DNA of 38,207 nucleotides from Sphingomonas sp. UBA978. GTDB lineage: Bacteria > Pseudomonadota > Alphaproteobacteria > Sphingomonadales > Sphingomonadaceae. Below the pieces are notes generated by a model. The model worked only from the letters and a program-made list of their open reading frames with translations. It made no database searches and was not told where the DNA came from. The translations under genes were made by a program, and so were the position numbers. Shown here piece by piece: positions 1 to 7,249 of this stretch. Each line of letters opens with the position of its first letter. Position 1 is the first letter of the stretch. Where the stretch lies: the NCBI RefSeq assembly GCF_002292295.1, contig NZ_DBBS01000018.1, forward strand, positions 310,444 through 348,650, given 5' to 3'.

Positions 1-2041
1 GAGACGGCCGCGGCAGCGCCTGCCACAGCTGGCCACGCAGCGCCTCCCGACAGCGCGCGCAGTCCGGCTGGCGGCGCAGCGTGTCGGCCGCGCCCGCCAG
101 CGCGAGCGGATCGGGCACGCGCGCGCCGCCGCGCAGCCAGCGCGACAGCGCGTCGAGCGCCGCCTCCGGTCGCGATCCGTCGAGCGCGCGCCAGATCGCC
201 GCGGGGGTCGCATCGACCGGATCGGCGGCGGCGGACGGCAGGGCCCGCGTGCCCAGCGCGCCGCGATCGCCGGTCAGCCGCCGCGCCATGTCGACCGCGG
301 GCAGGTCACTGCCGGTGCGCGCGAGGAAGATGCGCGTCGCCTGCTGGACCTGCTTGATGAAACGCAGCGCCTTATAGGCGAAGGGCAAGGCCTTGCGCGG
401 TTCGCCCTGGCGCAGCGCGACCTCGGATTGCCACATATTGTCGAGCGCCTGACGCAGCGTCGCGCGGGTGCCGGGATCGAGCAACGTCGCCGCCTCCGCC
501 TCGTCGTGGGTGTGGCCATAGTCCGCGGTCACGTCCGTCGCCGTGCCGAAGGCGGGCGAGGCGTGACCGGGGGCGTCATGGTCGTGGTCGTGCGGGTCGG
601 CGTCGGGCTTCGCGCCGTCCTCCTCGTCGTTGGTCGGCATCGCATTGGTGGCGCCGCCGCCGACCTCCTCGCCCATGAACTGGCCATAGCGCATGCGGAG
701 CAGTCGCTGGTCGGCGCCGATCGCGTCGGCGCGCGACAGGAAGCGATCGGCGGGGGGGCGCGGCCGTTCGGCGAGCAGTGCCTCGGCATCGATGATGATC
801 TGGCGCTGGCTGCGGAAATAGGCGGGCATGACCTGGCGGGTCATCGCCTCCAGCCCGCCGCCCTGCGCCGCGGCGGCCGGCGGGCGGCGGAGGATGACGC
901 TGGGGCCGCGCACCGTCTGCGGCGCCGGGGCGCGGGTGTCGGCGACGATCAGTTGTGCGACGATATCGCCGGCCTCGGTGAAGCCCAGCGCGGTGAAATC
1001 GAGACGCGCGGCGAAGCGGCGCGCGCGTCGGTCGCCGCTGCCGGCGAGGGTGAGCAATCGTTCGGAAAAGCGGACATTCTCCCCCTCCCCCTGTGCGACG
1101 ACGATGCGCAGGCGGGCGGTGGCGCCGACGCCGTAATCGTCGGTGGCGACGAAGGCGACGGCGGCGCTGCGCTGGCCCGGTGCCAGCATGGTCAGCGGCG
1201 TGCGCGGCGTATCGAGCCGCACCTGCGGCGGGCGATCGGGGATCGTGTCGATGCGGTGGAGCGGCGGCACGCCGGCCCGTTCGGCGCCGACCGGTGTGAC
1301 ACGATACAGGAGCGGCGTATCGGCGCGGTGATCGGCACGCCAGTCGCTGCCGTCGTGGCGCAGCGGGATCGCCGCGCGTCCCACCGCCGCCAGCGTCGCG
1401 GCCCGCGGATCGGGCGCGAAGCGGAGCGTCCAGCGCAATTGCGACCCCGCCGGCACGCGCGCGTCGAGCGTCGCCGACATCCGCGGCGGCAGGCCGGTAT
1501 AAGCGGGCGGCACCACCGCCAGCGCCTGCGCGACGAGCCGCGGCACGCCGGGGGCCGCCGCCAGCCCTTCCTGCGCAGGGGCGAGCGTCGCATCCGGACG
1601 TTGCGGCCATGCCAGCACCAGCGCGGCGGCGATCAGCGCGACGGCGGCGATGGCGCCGATCGCCCGGCGGTCCTGCGCGGGGACGGGCGGCGGCGCCGCT
1701 TCGACGCGGGCGGCGATGCGGGTGCGCTGGATGCGCTGCAACGGCGACAGCGCGGCGGGATCGGCGAACAGCAGGTCGCTGCTGTCCTCGAGGTCGCGGC
1801 GCGCGGCGTCGAGCGCGGCGATCAGCCAGCGGCGATCGAACCGGCCGCTGCGCCGCTGCGCGATGCCGGCGGCGATGGCGAGCGTCAGGGTGAAGAGCGC
1901 GAGTCCCGCGACGATGCCGCCGCTCCGCCAGCCGATCGCCGCGACGAGCAGCGCGAGCGGCACGCCGACCGCTGCGGTGTCGCGCCACGCGTGCAACCGC
2001 GCCGGGCGCGTCCAGCGCGCGGTCAGCGCCTCGCCGCTCAT
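1..2041 (-). CDS. DUF4175-like / Bat-operon membrane protein, C-terminus outside window
   Basis: The frame is open from the ATG at 2041 to the left edge (about 680 codons, stop not seen). The ATG overlaps the BatA-like stop codon (ATGA), so it is the next gene of the operon. It begins MSGEALTARW. Two hydrophobic helices fall near residues 20-60, and a third near residues 115-140 (RRAIGAIAAVALIAAALVLA). A long exported region follows, with stretches that look like beta-sandwich segments. After it come a His/Asp-rich linker (HDHDHDAPGH, about residue 485) and a helical TPR-like part (QGEPRKALPFAYKALRF) in the last third. Position and topology fit the large membrane protein that accompanies MoxR-DUF58-BatA genes in sphingomonads, often labelled DUF4175. 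Its molecular role is unknown to me. The family name is the uncertain part; the reading frame is not. Confidence 0.75.
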   Translation of the reverse strand, partial: MSGEALTARWTRPARLHAWRDTAAVGVPLALLVAAIGWRSGGIVAGLALFTLTLAIAAGIAQRRSGRFDRRWLIAALDAARRDLEDSSDLLFADPAALSPLQRIQRTRIAARVEAAPPPVPAQDRRAIGAIAAVALIAAALVLAWPQRPDATLAPAQEGLAAAPGVPRLVAQALAVVPPAYTGLPPRMSATLDARVPAGSQLRWTLRFAPDPRAATLAAVGRAAIPLRHDGSDWRADHRADTPLLYRVTPVGAERAGVPPLHRIDTIPDRPPQVRLDTPRTPLTMLAPGQRSAAVAFVATDDYGVGATARLRIVVAQGEGENVRFSERLLTLAGSGDRRARRFAARLDFTALGFTEAGDIVAQLIVADTRAPAPQTVRGPSVILRRPPAAAAQGGGLEAMTRQVMPAYFRSQRQIIIDAEALLAERPRPPADRFLSRADAIGADQRLLRMRYGQFMGEEVGGGATNAMPTNDEEDGAKPDADPHDHDHDAPGHASPAFGTATDVTADYGHTHDEAEAATLLDPGTRATLRQALDNMWQSEVALRQGEPRKALPFAYKALRFIKQVQQATRIFLARTGSDLPAVDMARRLTGDRGALGTRALPSAAADPVDATPAAIWRALDGSRPEAALDALSRWLRGGARVPDPLALAGAADTLRRQPDCARCREALRGQLWQALPRPS

Positions 2042-3135
2042 GGCGCGGGCGCCCGTGCCGGACGGGTGGCGAGCCACCGCTCGACGCCGAACAGCGCGGC
2101 GACCGCGACGGCGAGCCACGGCCAGAGCGGGCGGACCGGCGGCAAGGGGGCGGGCGCGCCGGTCTGCGGCGCATAGGCGGCGGCGGGGACGCGCGCCGGA
2201 TCGGGCGTGGGCGCGAAGAGCGCGGCGAGGCGGCGGGGGAAATCGGGTTCGAGCAGCGCCGGCATCGTCGCTGGCGTCAGCGCGCGGGTGAAGCGGAGGA
2301 GACGGCCGCGACCGAGCGGCTGCGCCTCGACCAGCGGGGCACCGGCGGCGTCGCGCCAGACGACCGTCGTCGCGGCGGCCGGGACGATGGCGTCGCGACC
2401 GACGAGGATCGTGTGACCGGCCAAGGCCTGGTCGCCGACCATCCGTGGCAGGGCACCGGACCCCAGCCAGATCAGCGACCGCCCCCCGACTGCATCCGTC
2501 ACCCCGCCGATATCGGTGCTGCCGAGCGCGCGGACGGCGGCGGCGATGTAGCGCGATCCGGGGATAGCGGGATCGTAGCGGAGCGCGATCTGTACCGCGG
2601 GCGCCGCGCGCGGCGGTGCCCTGCCCTCGCCGGCGATCCGCCACGTCACCGCGCGCGACAGCCGCGGCCGTTCCGCATCGGCGCCGTCGAGGAGGCGCGG
2701 GACGACGATCGTCAGCGGCGCGTTCGCCGGCAGGTCGGCATCGAGCTGGCGGATCAGGCTGGCGATCGGCTGGCGGCCCGTGGGCGCGCGCGTGTCGATC
2801 GCGGGAAAGCCGGGCGCGAGCCAGATGCGGCGGGCGGTGCCGGCATCCGGCACGCTGGCGCCGGGCGCGACCGCGATCACCGGTGTGGCCTCCTCGCGAC
2901 CCGTCAGCACCGGTTGCGCGAGGACCAGCGCGATTCCGGCGAGCAGCAGCAGCCGCACCGCCAGCAGCAGCCATTCGTCGAAGCGCGGGCGATGCCGTGG
3001 CCGCGGCTTCTGGCGCAACCAGCGCAGCGCGGCGAAGTCGGTCGGCGTCTGTTCGGTCCGACGCGCGAGGTGGAGGACGAGCGGCAACAACAGGCTCGCC
3101 AGCGCGGCGAGGCCGAGGGGGAAGAGCAGGTTCAC
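2038..3135 (-). CDS. BatA-like N-terminal domain membrane protein
   Basis: 365 residues from a GTG at 3135 that overlaps the stop of the DUF58 gene (GTGA). The N-terminus carries the typical BatA/aerotolerance-regulator pattern: a membrane helix (NLLFPLGLAALASLLLPLVL), the short HLARRTEQTPTDFAALRWL segment, then a second helix around residues 52-70 (WLLLAVRLLLLAGIALVLA). The rest is a soluble, probably periplasmic region with no intact VWA metal site, and there is a third helix near the C-terminus (PLWPWLAVAVAALFGVERWL). BatA-type proteins act in the envelope with MoxR ATPases and VWA partners. The upstream DUF58 and MoxR genes are the expected companions, and the downstream gene starts inside this stop codon. 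The function in this organism is inferred from family and context only. Confidence 0.85.
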   Translation of the reverse strand: MNLLFPLGLAALASLLLPLVLHLARRTEQTPTDFAALRWLRQKPRPRHRPRFDEWLLLAVRLLLLAGIALVLAQPVLTGREEATPVIAVAPGASVPDAGTARRIWLAPGFPAIDTRAPTGRQPIASLIRQLDADLPANAPLTIVVPRLLDGADAERPRLSRAVTWRIAGEGRAPPRAAPAVQIALRYDPAIPGSRYIAAAVRALGSTDIGGVTDAVGGRSLIWLGSGALPRMVGDQALAGHTILVGRDAIVPAAATTVVWRDAAGAPLVEAQPLGRGRLLRFTRALTPATMPALLEPDFPRRLAALFAPTPDPARVPAAAYAPQTGAPAPLPPVRPLWPWLAVAVAALFGVERWLATRPARAPAP

Positions 3136-4025
3136 CGCGGCGTGCGTCCGAACAGCGCCTGCAACGGCGTGTCGAGCGGCTGGTCGAGGGCGAGCGTCGC
3201 GTAACGGATACCGGCGGCGGACAGTGCGGCGGCGAGATCGGCCTGCGCTGCGCCGAAGCGGCTGAGATAATCGGCGCGCAACGCGGCGGCGTCGCCGAGT
3301 AGCTCCTCGCCCGTCTCGGGATCGCGGAAGCGATAGCCGCCGTCGAGGTCGAAATCGCGTTCGGCGACGGTCAGGATCTGGATCGCGAGCACCTCGCGCC
3401 CTGCCGCCGCGAGCCTGCGCGCGAGCGCGAGGCAGGCGGGGTCGAACCAGTCGGACAGGATCGCGACCAGGTCGCGGCCGCCGATCCGGTCCCACAAGGG
3501 TGCGAGCGCGGCGTCTGCGGGGAAACCGCCGGCTGCGTCGAGCGCGTGGAGCGCCAGATGGAGCCGGTCGCGCTGGCGCGCGCCGCCGGCGGCGGGGACG
3601 AGGGCGAGGCCGGTGTCGCGCAGCGTCGCCAGCGCGAACCGGTCGCCCTGCGCCAGCGCCAGCTCGGCGAGCGCGGCGGCGAGGCCCCGGGCGGCATCGA
3701 AGCGGCGATGGGGCGACGCATCCGCCTGATTCATCGAGGCACTGGCGTCGAGCAGGATCCACAGCGCGACGGGGCTTTCCCGTTCGGCCTCGCGCACGAA
3801 GAACCTGTCCGACCGGCCGTAGAGCTTCCAGTCGATCTGGCGCGGTTCGTCGCCCGGTTCGTAGGGGCGGTATTGCGCGAATTCGAGGCCGCTGCCGCGC
3901 GACCGGCTGGCGTGGAGGCCGAGGCCGCGGTCGCCGATCGCGCGGCGGGCGACGATCGCCAGCCCCTTCAGCCGGTGGCGGACGTCGGTCGGTATCAGCT
4001 CAGGGGCCGGTATCAGCTCAGGCAC
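3132..4025 (-). CDS. DUF58 domain protein (VWA-like)
   Basis: 297 residues from a GTG at 4025, chosen because GAGGA lies 4-5 bases upstream and the overlap with the MoxR stop is only 8 bases. An ATG at 4067 is in frame but would overlap by 50 bases. The diagnostic DUF58 segment is at residues 46-71 (GLEFAQYRPYEPGDEPRQID, then WKLYGR). It is followed by a VWA-type metal site DASAS at residues 93-97 in LLDASASMNQ, so the fold is a von Willebrand A-like domain. No membrane helix is evident, so it is probably cytoplasmic, as expected for a client or adaptor of the MoxR ATPase encoded just upstream. The N-terminus PELIPAPELIPT comes from an 18-base tandem duplication (separate entry). Confidence 0.9.
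   Translation of the reverse strand: MPELIPAPELIPTDVRHRLKGLAIVARRAIGDRGLGLHASRSRGSGLEFAQYRPYEPGDEPRQIDWKLYGRSDRFFVREAERESPVALWILLDASASMNQADASPHRRFDAARGLAAALAELALAQGDRFALATLRDTGLALVPAAGGARQRDRLHLALHALDAAGGFPADAALAPLWDRIGGRDLVAILSDWFDPACLALARRLAAAGREVLAIQILTVAERDFDLDGGYRFRDPETGEELLGDAAALRADYLSRFGAAQADLAAALSAAGIRYATLALDQPLDTPLQALFGRTPR
3991..4022. repeat. 18-bp tandem duplication at the moxR/DUF58 junction
   Basis: The 14 bases GGTATCAGCTCAGG occur at 3991-4004 and again at 4009-4022, an 18-base period. On the minus strand the copies encode PELIP-APELIP at the start of the DUF58 protein. Each copy contains a TGA that is in frame for the MoxR gene. It looks like a recent in-frame duplication across the gene junction. 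Confidence 0.85.
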
Positions 4026-5004
4026 CGGGTCCTCGAACCGCGGCGAGCAGGCGGTCGACGACGGCATCGGGGCTCACCCCCTCCGCTTCGGCGGCGAAGG
4101 CGAGGATCAGGCGGTGGCGCAGCACCGGCGCGGCGAGCGCGGCGACATCCTCGCGCGTCGCCGCAAGCCGGCCGTGCAGCAGCGCGCGCGCCTTGGCGGC
4201 GAGGACCAGCGACTGGCCGGCGCGCGGGCCGGCGCCCCAGCGGACGTAGCTGCGCAACGCCTCGGGCATCGTCTCGCCGGGCCGGGTGGCGCGTACCAGC
4301 CGCGTGATCCAGTCGAGCAGGTCGGCGCCGAGATGGACGTCGCGGACCAGCGCCTGGATGGCGAGCACGTCCTCGCCCGCCATCACCCGCGGCACCTGCG
4401 CGAAACCGCTGCCGGTGGTCGCGGCGAGGATGTCGCGCTCCTCCGCCTCGGACGGATAGTCGAGGCGGACGTGGAGCAGGAAGCGGTCGAGCTGCGCCTC
4501 GGGCAAGGGATAGGTGCCCGCCTGTTCGATCGGATTCTGCGTCGCGAGCACGAAGAACGGGCGGGGCAAGGTATAGGTGGTGCCGCCGTAGCTGACGGTA
4601 CGCTCCTGCATCGCCTCGAGCAGCGCCGCCTGCGTCTTGGGCGGCGTGCGGTTGAGTTCGTCGGCGAGCAGCAGGTTGGTGAAGACCGGGCCCTGCTGGA
4701 AGCGGAAATGGCGCTTGCCGGTGCCGTGATCCTCCTCGAGCAATTCGGTGCCGAGAATGTCGCTCGGCATCAGGTCGGGCGTGAACTGGACGCGGTGGAA
4801 ATCGAGGTGGAGCGCCTCGCCGAGCGAGCGAACCAGCAAGGTCTTGCCGAGGCCGGGAACGCCCTCCAGCAGGCAATGGCCGCCGGCGATCAGGCCGATC
4901 AGCAATTGCTCGACCACCGCCGCCTGCCCGACGATCGCCTGCCCGATCGCGGCGCGCAGATCGGTCAATTTGGCCAGGCGGGCCTCGATATCGGCTTCGG
5001 TCAT
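4018..5004 (-). CDS. moxR: MoxR family AAA+ ATPase
   Basis: 328 residues. The ATG at 5004 (MTEADIEARLAKL) is preferred over an in-frame ATG at 5094, because the 30 extra codons would be read through the palindromic repeat at 5017-5099. Walker A is GVPGLGKT (residues 48-55). Walker B is LLLADELNR (111-119). Sensor 1 lies in FVLATQNPIEQAGTYPLPEAQ, and the MoxR signature around LPEAQLDRF is present. MoxR ATPases are cytoplasmic chaperone-like motors that act with VWA or DUF58 proteins to mature or insert partners, as in methanol dehydrogenase or Bat systems. The DUF58 and BatA-like genes follow directly, and the TldD/TldE genes precede it in the same transcript direction. The real client is not known; the neighbours suggest an envelope protein. 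Confidence 0.95.
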   Translation of the reverse strand: MTEADIEARLAKLTDLRAAIGQAIVGQAAVVEQLLIGLIAGGHCLLEGVPGLGKTLLVRSLGEALHLDFHRVQFTPDLMPSDILGTELLEEDHGTGKRHFRFQQGPVFTNLLLADELNRTPPKTQAALLEAMQERTVSYGGTTYTLPRPFFVLATQNPIEQAGTYPLPEAQLDRFLLHVRLDYPSEAEERDILAATTGSGFAQVPRVMAGEDVLAIQALVRDVHLGADLLDWITRLVRATRPGETMPEALRSYVRWGAGPRAGQSLVLAAKARALLHGRLAATREDVAALAAPVLRHRLILAFAAEAEGVSPDAVVDRLLAAVRGPGA

Positions 5005-5016
5005 GCCACGGACCCC

Positions 5017-5099
5017 GTCATTGCGAGGAGCGACGCGACGCGGCAATCCAGCGCCGCGTGCATGCCACTCCGGATTGCTTCGCTGCGCTCGCAATGACA
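5017..5099. repeat. REP-like palindromic intergenic repeat
   Basis: The left arm at 5017-5049 starts GTCATTGCGAGG and ends GGCAATCC. The right arm at 5072-5099 runs from GGATTGCTTCGC to GCAATGAC and is its imperfect reverse complement. About 22 bases separate the arms. It fills the gap between the DUF4159 stop (5105) and the MoxR start (5004). The CATTGCGAG...CTCGCAATGAC type is a common dispersed repeat in alphaproteobacteria, to my knowledge. In the transcript it would form a long hairpin between two operon genes. Confidence 0.8.
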
Positions 5100-5104
5100 G
5101 TCTG

Positions 5105-5800
5105 TCACGAATTGAGCGCGTACATCACGATGTTGACGGCGAATTTCGTGTTGTCCTGCGCGAGGAAGCGTTTGTTGCGCCAGTCGTAGTCCCATTCGCA
5201 CCCGTAGTCCTTGTTGCTGTAGAGCAGGCCGAGCCGGCCATCGATGGTGATGCCCCGCAGATAGTCGTGGACGAGGTCGTCGCCCCAGCCGTTGAGTTCG
5301 AACCCGGTGTTGGGCGGGCCGTCGAACTTGAAGAAGCTGGTGTAGATCGGGTGTTTCGGCGGCAGCTTGGCGAGCGCCTTCGGCCCGAAGAGGCTGCGCA
5401 TCTGGCGTTCGAAGCTCTGCGCGAACAGGCCGTCGATATCGTGGTTGCAGTCGTCCACCAGCACGAAGCCGCCGCTGCGGACATAACGTTCGAAATTGCG
5501 GCGTTCGGCGGCGTTGAATTCCACCAGGCGGTGGCCGGCCATGTAGCAGAAGGGCGCGGTCAGCATCTTCGGATCGGCGAGCGCGACGACGCGCTCCTTG
5601 GGGTCGATCCTCAGGTTGGTATAATCGACCAGCGAGGTCAGCAGGTTGCTCGGCATGCGCTGGTCGACGTCCCAGTCGCCGCTGTCGTAGCGCAACCGGG
5701 TGAACCAGAAGTCGTAGGCGCCCGCCGCCGTGGCGGCGCGGGGGACTAGCGTAGAGGCAAGCGCGGCGATGCTGGCGCGCAGGAATTGCTGGCGGGTCAC
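5105..5800 (-). CDS. Exported DUF4159 domain protein
   Basis: 231 residues from a GTG at 5800; another GTG at 5806 is possible. The N-terminus TRQQFLRASIAALASTLVPR ending AATAAGA looks like a signal peptide, Sec or weak Tat, since it lacks a clean twin arginine. The mature part starts YDFWFTRLRYDSGDWDVD, the typical DUF4159 opening. It continues with NLLTSLVDYTNL and GGFVLVDDCNHDIDG, which resembles a glutamine-amidotransferase-like Rossmann core but has no visible catalytic Cys at a nucleophile elbow. DUF4159 is often fused to BatA-like proteins; here it is a separate exported protein in the same operon. In-frame codons further upstream run through the cloverleaf repeat and are not taken as coding. 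Function unknown; the family assignment is firm. Confidence 0.88.
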   Translation of the reverse strand: MTRQQFLRASIAALASTLVPRAATAAGAYDFWFTRLRYDSGDWDVDQRMPSNLLTSLVDYTNLRIDPKERVVALADPKMLTAPFCYMAGHRLVEFNAAERRNFERYVRSGGFVLVDDCNHDIDGLFAQSFERQMRSLFGPKALAKLPPKHPIYTSFFKFDGPPNTGFELNGWGDDLVHDYLRGITIDGRLGLLYSNKDYGCEWDYDWRNKRFLAQDNTKFAVNIVMYALNS

Positions 5801-5890
5801 CCTCACCCTTCCCGCTGCCTTACGGCAGCGGGCCCCTTCCCTCTCCCGGTGGGAGAGGGAGGGAGCGGCGCAGCCGCGGAAGGGTGAGGG
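5800..5890. repeat. Cloverleaf-like inverted repeat covering the DUF4159 ribosome binding site
   Basis: Perfect 13-base outer arms (CCCTCACCCTTCC at 5800-5812; GGAAGGGTGAGGG at 5878-5890) enclose three inner hairpins. These are CGCTGCC-TTAC-GGCAGCG (5813-5830), CCCTCTCCC-GGT-GGGAGAGGG (5839-5859) and GCGGC-GCA-GCCGC (5865-5877). On the minus strand the outer 3' arm GGAAGGGTGAGGG supplies the Shine-Dalgarno-like bases, and its last G is the first base of the GTG start at 5800. Confidence 0.85.
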
Positions 5891-5900
5891 TGAGCGACAT

Positions 5901-7235
5901 TCACACGGCGTCCGACAGCGAGGTGAAGGTGAAGTCACGCAGCCGCATCGGCGGCAGCATCATGATCGTGTCGCCCTCGTCGCCCTTCACCCGCACCGGC
6001 TTGCCGAGCTCGTCGATGTTGTTGAGCATGATGACCGGGCTTTCGTTGAAGCGGAAGTTCTTCAACGGATATTTGATCTCGCCATTCTCGATATAGAAGG
6101 TGCCGTCGCGGGTCAGGCCGGTGAGCAGCACGGTCTGCGGATCGACCATGCGGATATACCACGTCCGGGTGACGAGGATGCCCTTCTGCGTGCCGCGGAC
6201 CAGATCGGCGGTCGATTTGGTGCCGCCCTCCATGATGATGTTGCCGGGCGAGGGCGTCGCGGGCTTGCCCTGCTTCTGCGCCCAGTAGCGCGAGTAATCG
6301 AGGTTCGCGATCTTGCCGTTCTGGACGATCTGCAGCCGCGTGCGCGGCAGCCCCTCGCTGTCCCACGGCAGCGCCGGCACGTCGGGATGATTGGGATCGG
6401 CGTAGATGTTGACGCGGGGATCGAACACCTGCTCGCCGAGCTTGTTGCCGCCGCCCTTCTTCGACAGGAAGCTGCGGCCCTCGTCGGCCTCGCGTGCGCC
6501 GAAGAAGTTGAACATGAAGCCGATCAGACCCGCCGCCGCCGCGGGTTCGAGGATGACGGTATATTTGCCCGGTTCCAGCGCGCGGGCGTCGACCGATCCG
6601 GCCGCCTTGCGTGCGGCGGTGCGGATGTCAGTCGAGGGAACAAAGGTGCCGACGTCCTGCACGTTGCGGCCGACCCAGCCCGATCCGCGGCCGTCCTCGC
6701 TGCGGACGGTGCAGGTATAATCGACGCCGCTGGCGCGCTGATAGCCGAAATTCCCCTTCGAATTGGCGAAGGCGACGAAGCTCTGGCCATCCTGCAGGAA
6801 GCCCGCCGCGATCAGCTTCTGCGCCTTGCACGCCGCGATCGAATCGCCCGCCACCTTCGCGCGATATTCGGGCGTGATGTCGGCGGTGGTCTGGCTGAAC
6901 GTCGGCGTCGCCCTGTACGCCTGCTTGCCGACTGCGGGCACGAATTCGGGGTTCTCGGGCGCGAGCCGGGCGAGTTCCTCGGCACGGCGGACGACACGCT
7001 CCAGCGAGGCGTCGTCGAAGGCGTTGATCGTCGCGGTGCCGACGCGCTTGCCGAACGCGACCTGCACCGCGAGGTCGGCGTTCGACACGATGCCGCTGGT
7101 CGAGATGTTGTTCAGGGCGAAACGGATGTTGCCGTCGACCGAGCCGGTCAGTTCGGCGGTGCATTCGTCCGCCTTCGACAGCGCGACGCACTTGGTCAGG
7201 ATGGCGCGCGCCTGTTCTTCGGTGAAGATTGCCAT
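5901..7235 (-). CDS. TldE/PmbA-like metalloprotease subunit
   Basis: 444 residues from the ATG at 7235 (MAIFTEEQARAIL), 14 bases after the TldD-like gene. It is full length for the TldD/PmbA superfamily. Recognisable parts are the N-terminal beta-rich domain with NISTSGIVSNADLAVQVAFG, the middle KYTVILEPAAAAGLIGFMF segment, where the active TldD subunit would carry its HExxxH and this protein does not, and the C-terminal GTFYIENGEIKYPLKNFRF. So it is the non-catalytic TldE-type partner. TldD/TldE heterodimers degrade unfolded peptides and mature ribosomal peptides. No signal peptide is visible although the partner gene has one, so either the pair is co-exported or the proteins act in different compartments. 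Confidence 0.92.
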   Translation of the reverse strand: MAIFTEEQARAILTKCVALSKADECTAELTGSVDGNIRFALNNISTSGIVSNADLAVQVAFGKRVGTATINAFDDASLERVVRRAEELARLAPENPEFVPAVGKQAYRATPTFSQTTADITPEYRAKVAGDSIAACKAQKLIAAGFLQDGQSFVAFANSKGNFGYQRASGVDYTCTVRSEDGRGSGWVGRNVQDVGTFVPSTDIRTAARKAAGSVDARALEPGKYTVILEPAAAAGLIGFMFNFFGAREADEGRSFLSKKGGGNKLGEQVFDPRVNIYADPNHPDVPALPWDSEGLPRTRLQIVQNGKIANLDYSRYWAQKQGKPATPSPGNIIMEGGTKSTADLVRGTQKGILVTRTWYIRMVDPQTVLLTGLTRDGTFYIENGEIKYPLKNFRFNESPVIMLNNIDELGKPVRVKGDEGDTIMMLPPMRLRDFTFTSLSDAV

Positions 7236-7249
7236 GATCCTATGTCTCC

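Noticed and set aside
428..2176. Open frame of 582 codons on the plus strand near the left edge
   Set aside because: The minus-strand frame with three membrane helices and a coupled start at 2041 is the real gene.
5005..5094. N-terminal extension of MoxR to an ATG at 5094
   Set aside because: These codons lie in the palindromic repeat; MTEADIEARLAKL at 5004 is the normal MoxR start.
5801..5938. N-terminal extension of the DUF4159 protein to 5938
   Set aside because: The extra codons are the cloverleaf repeat and the end of the TldE-like gene, and would precede an intact signal peptide.
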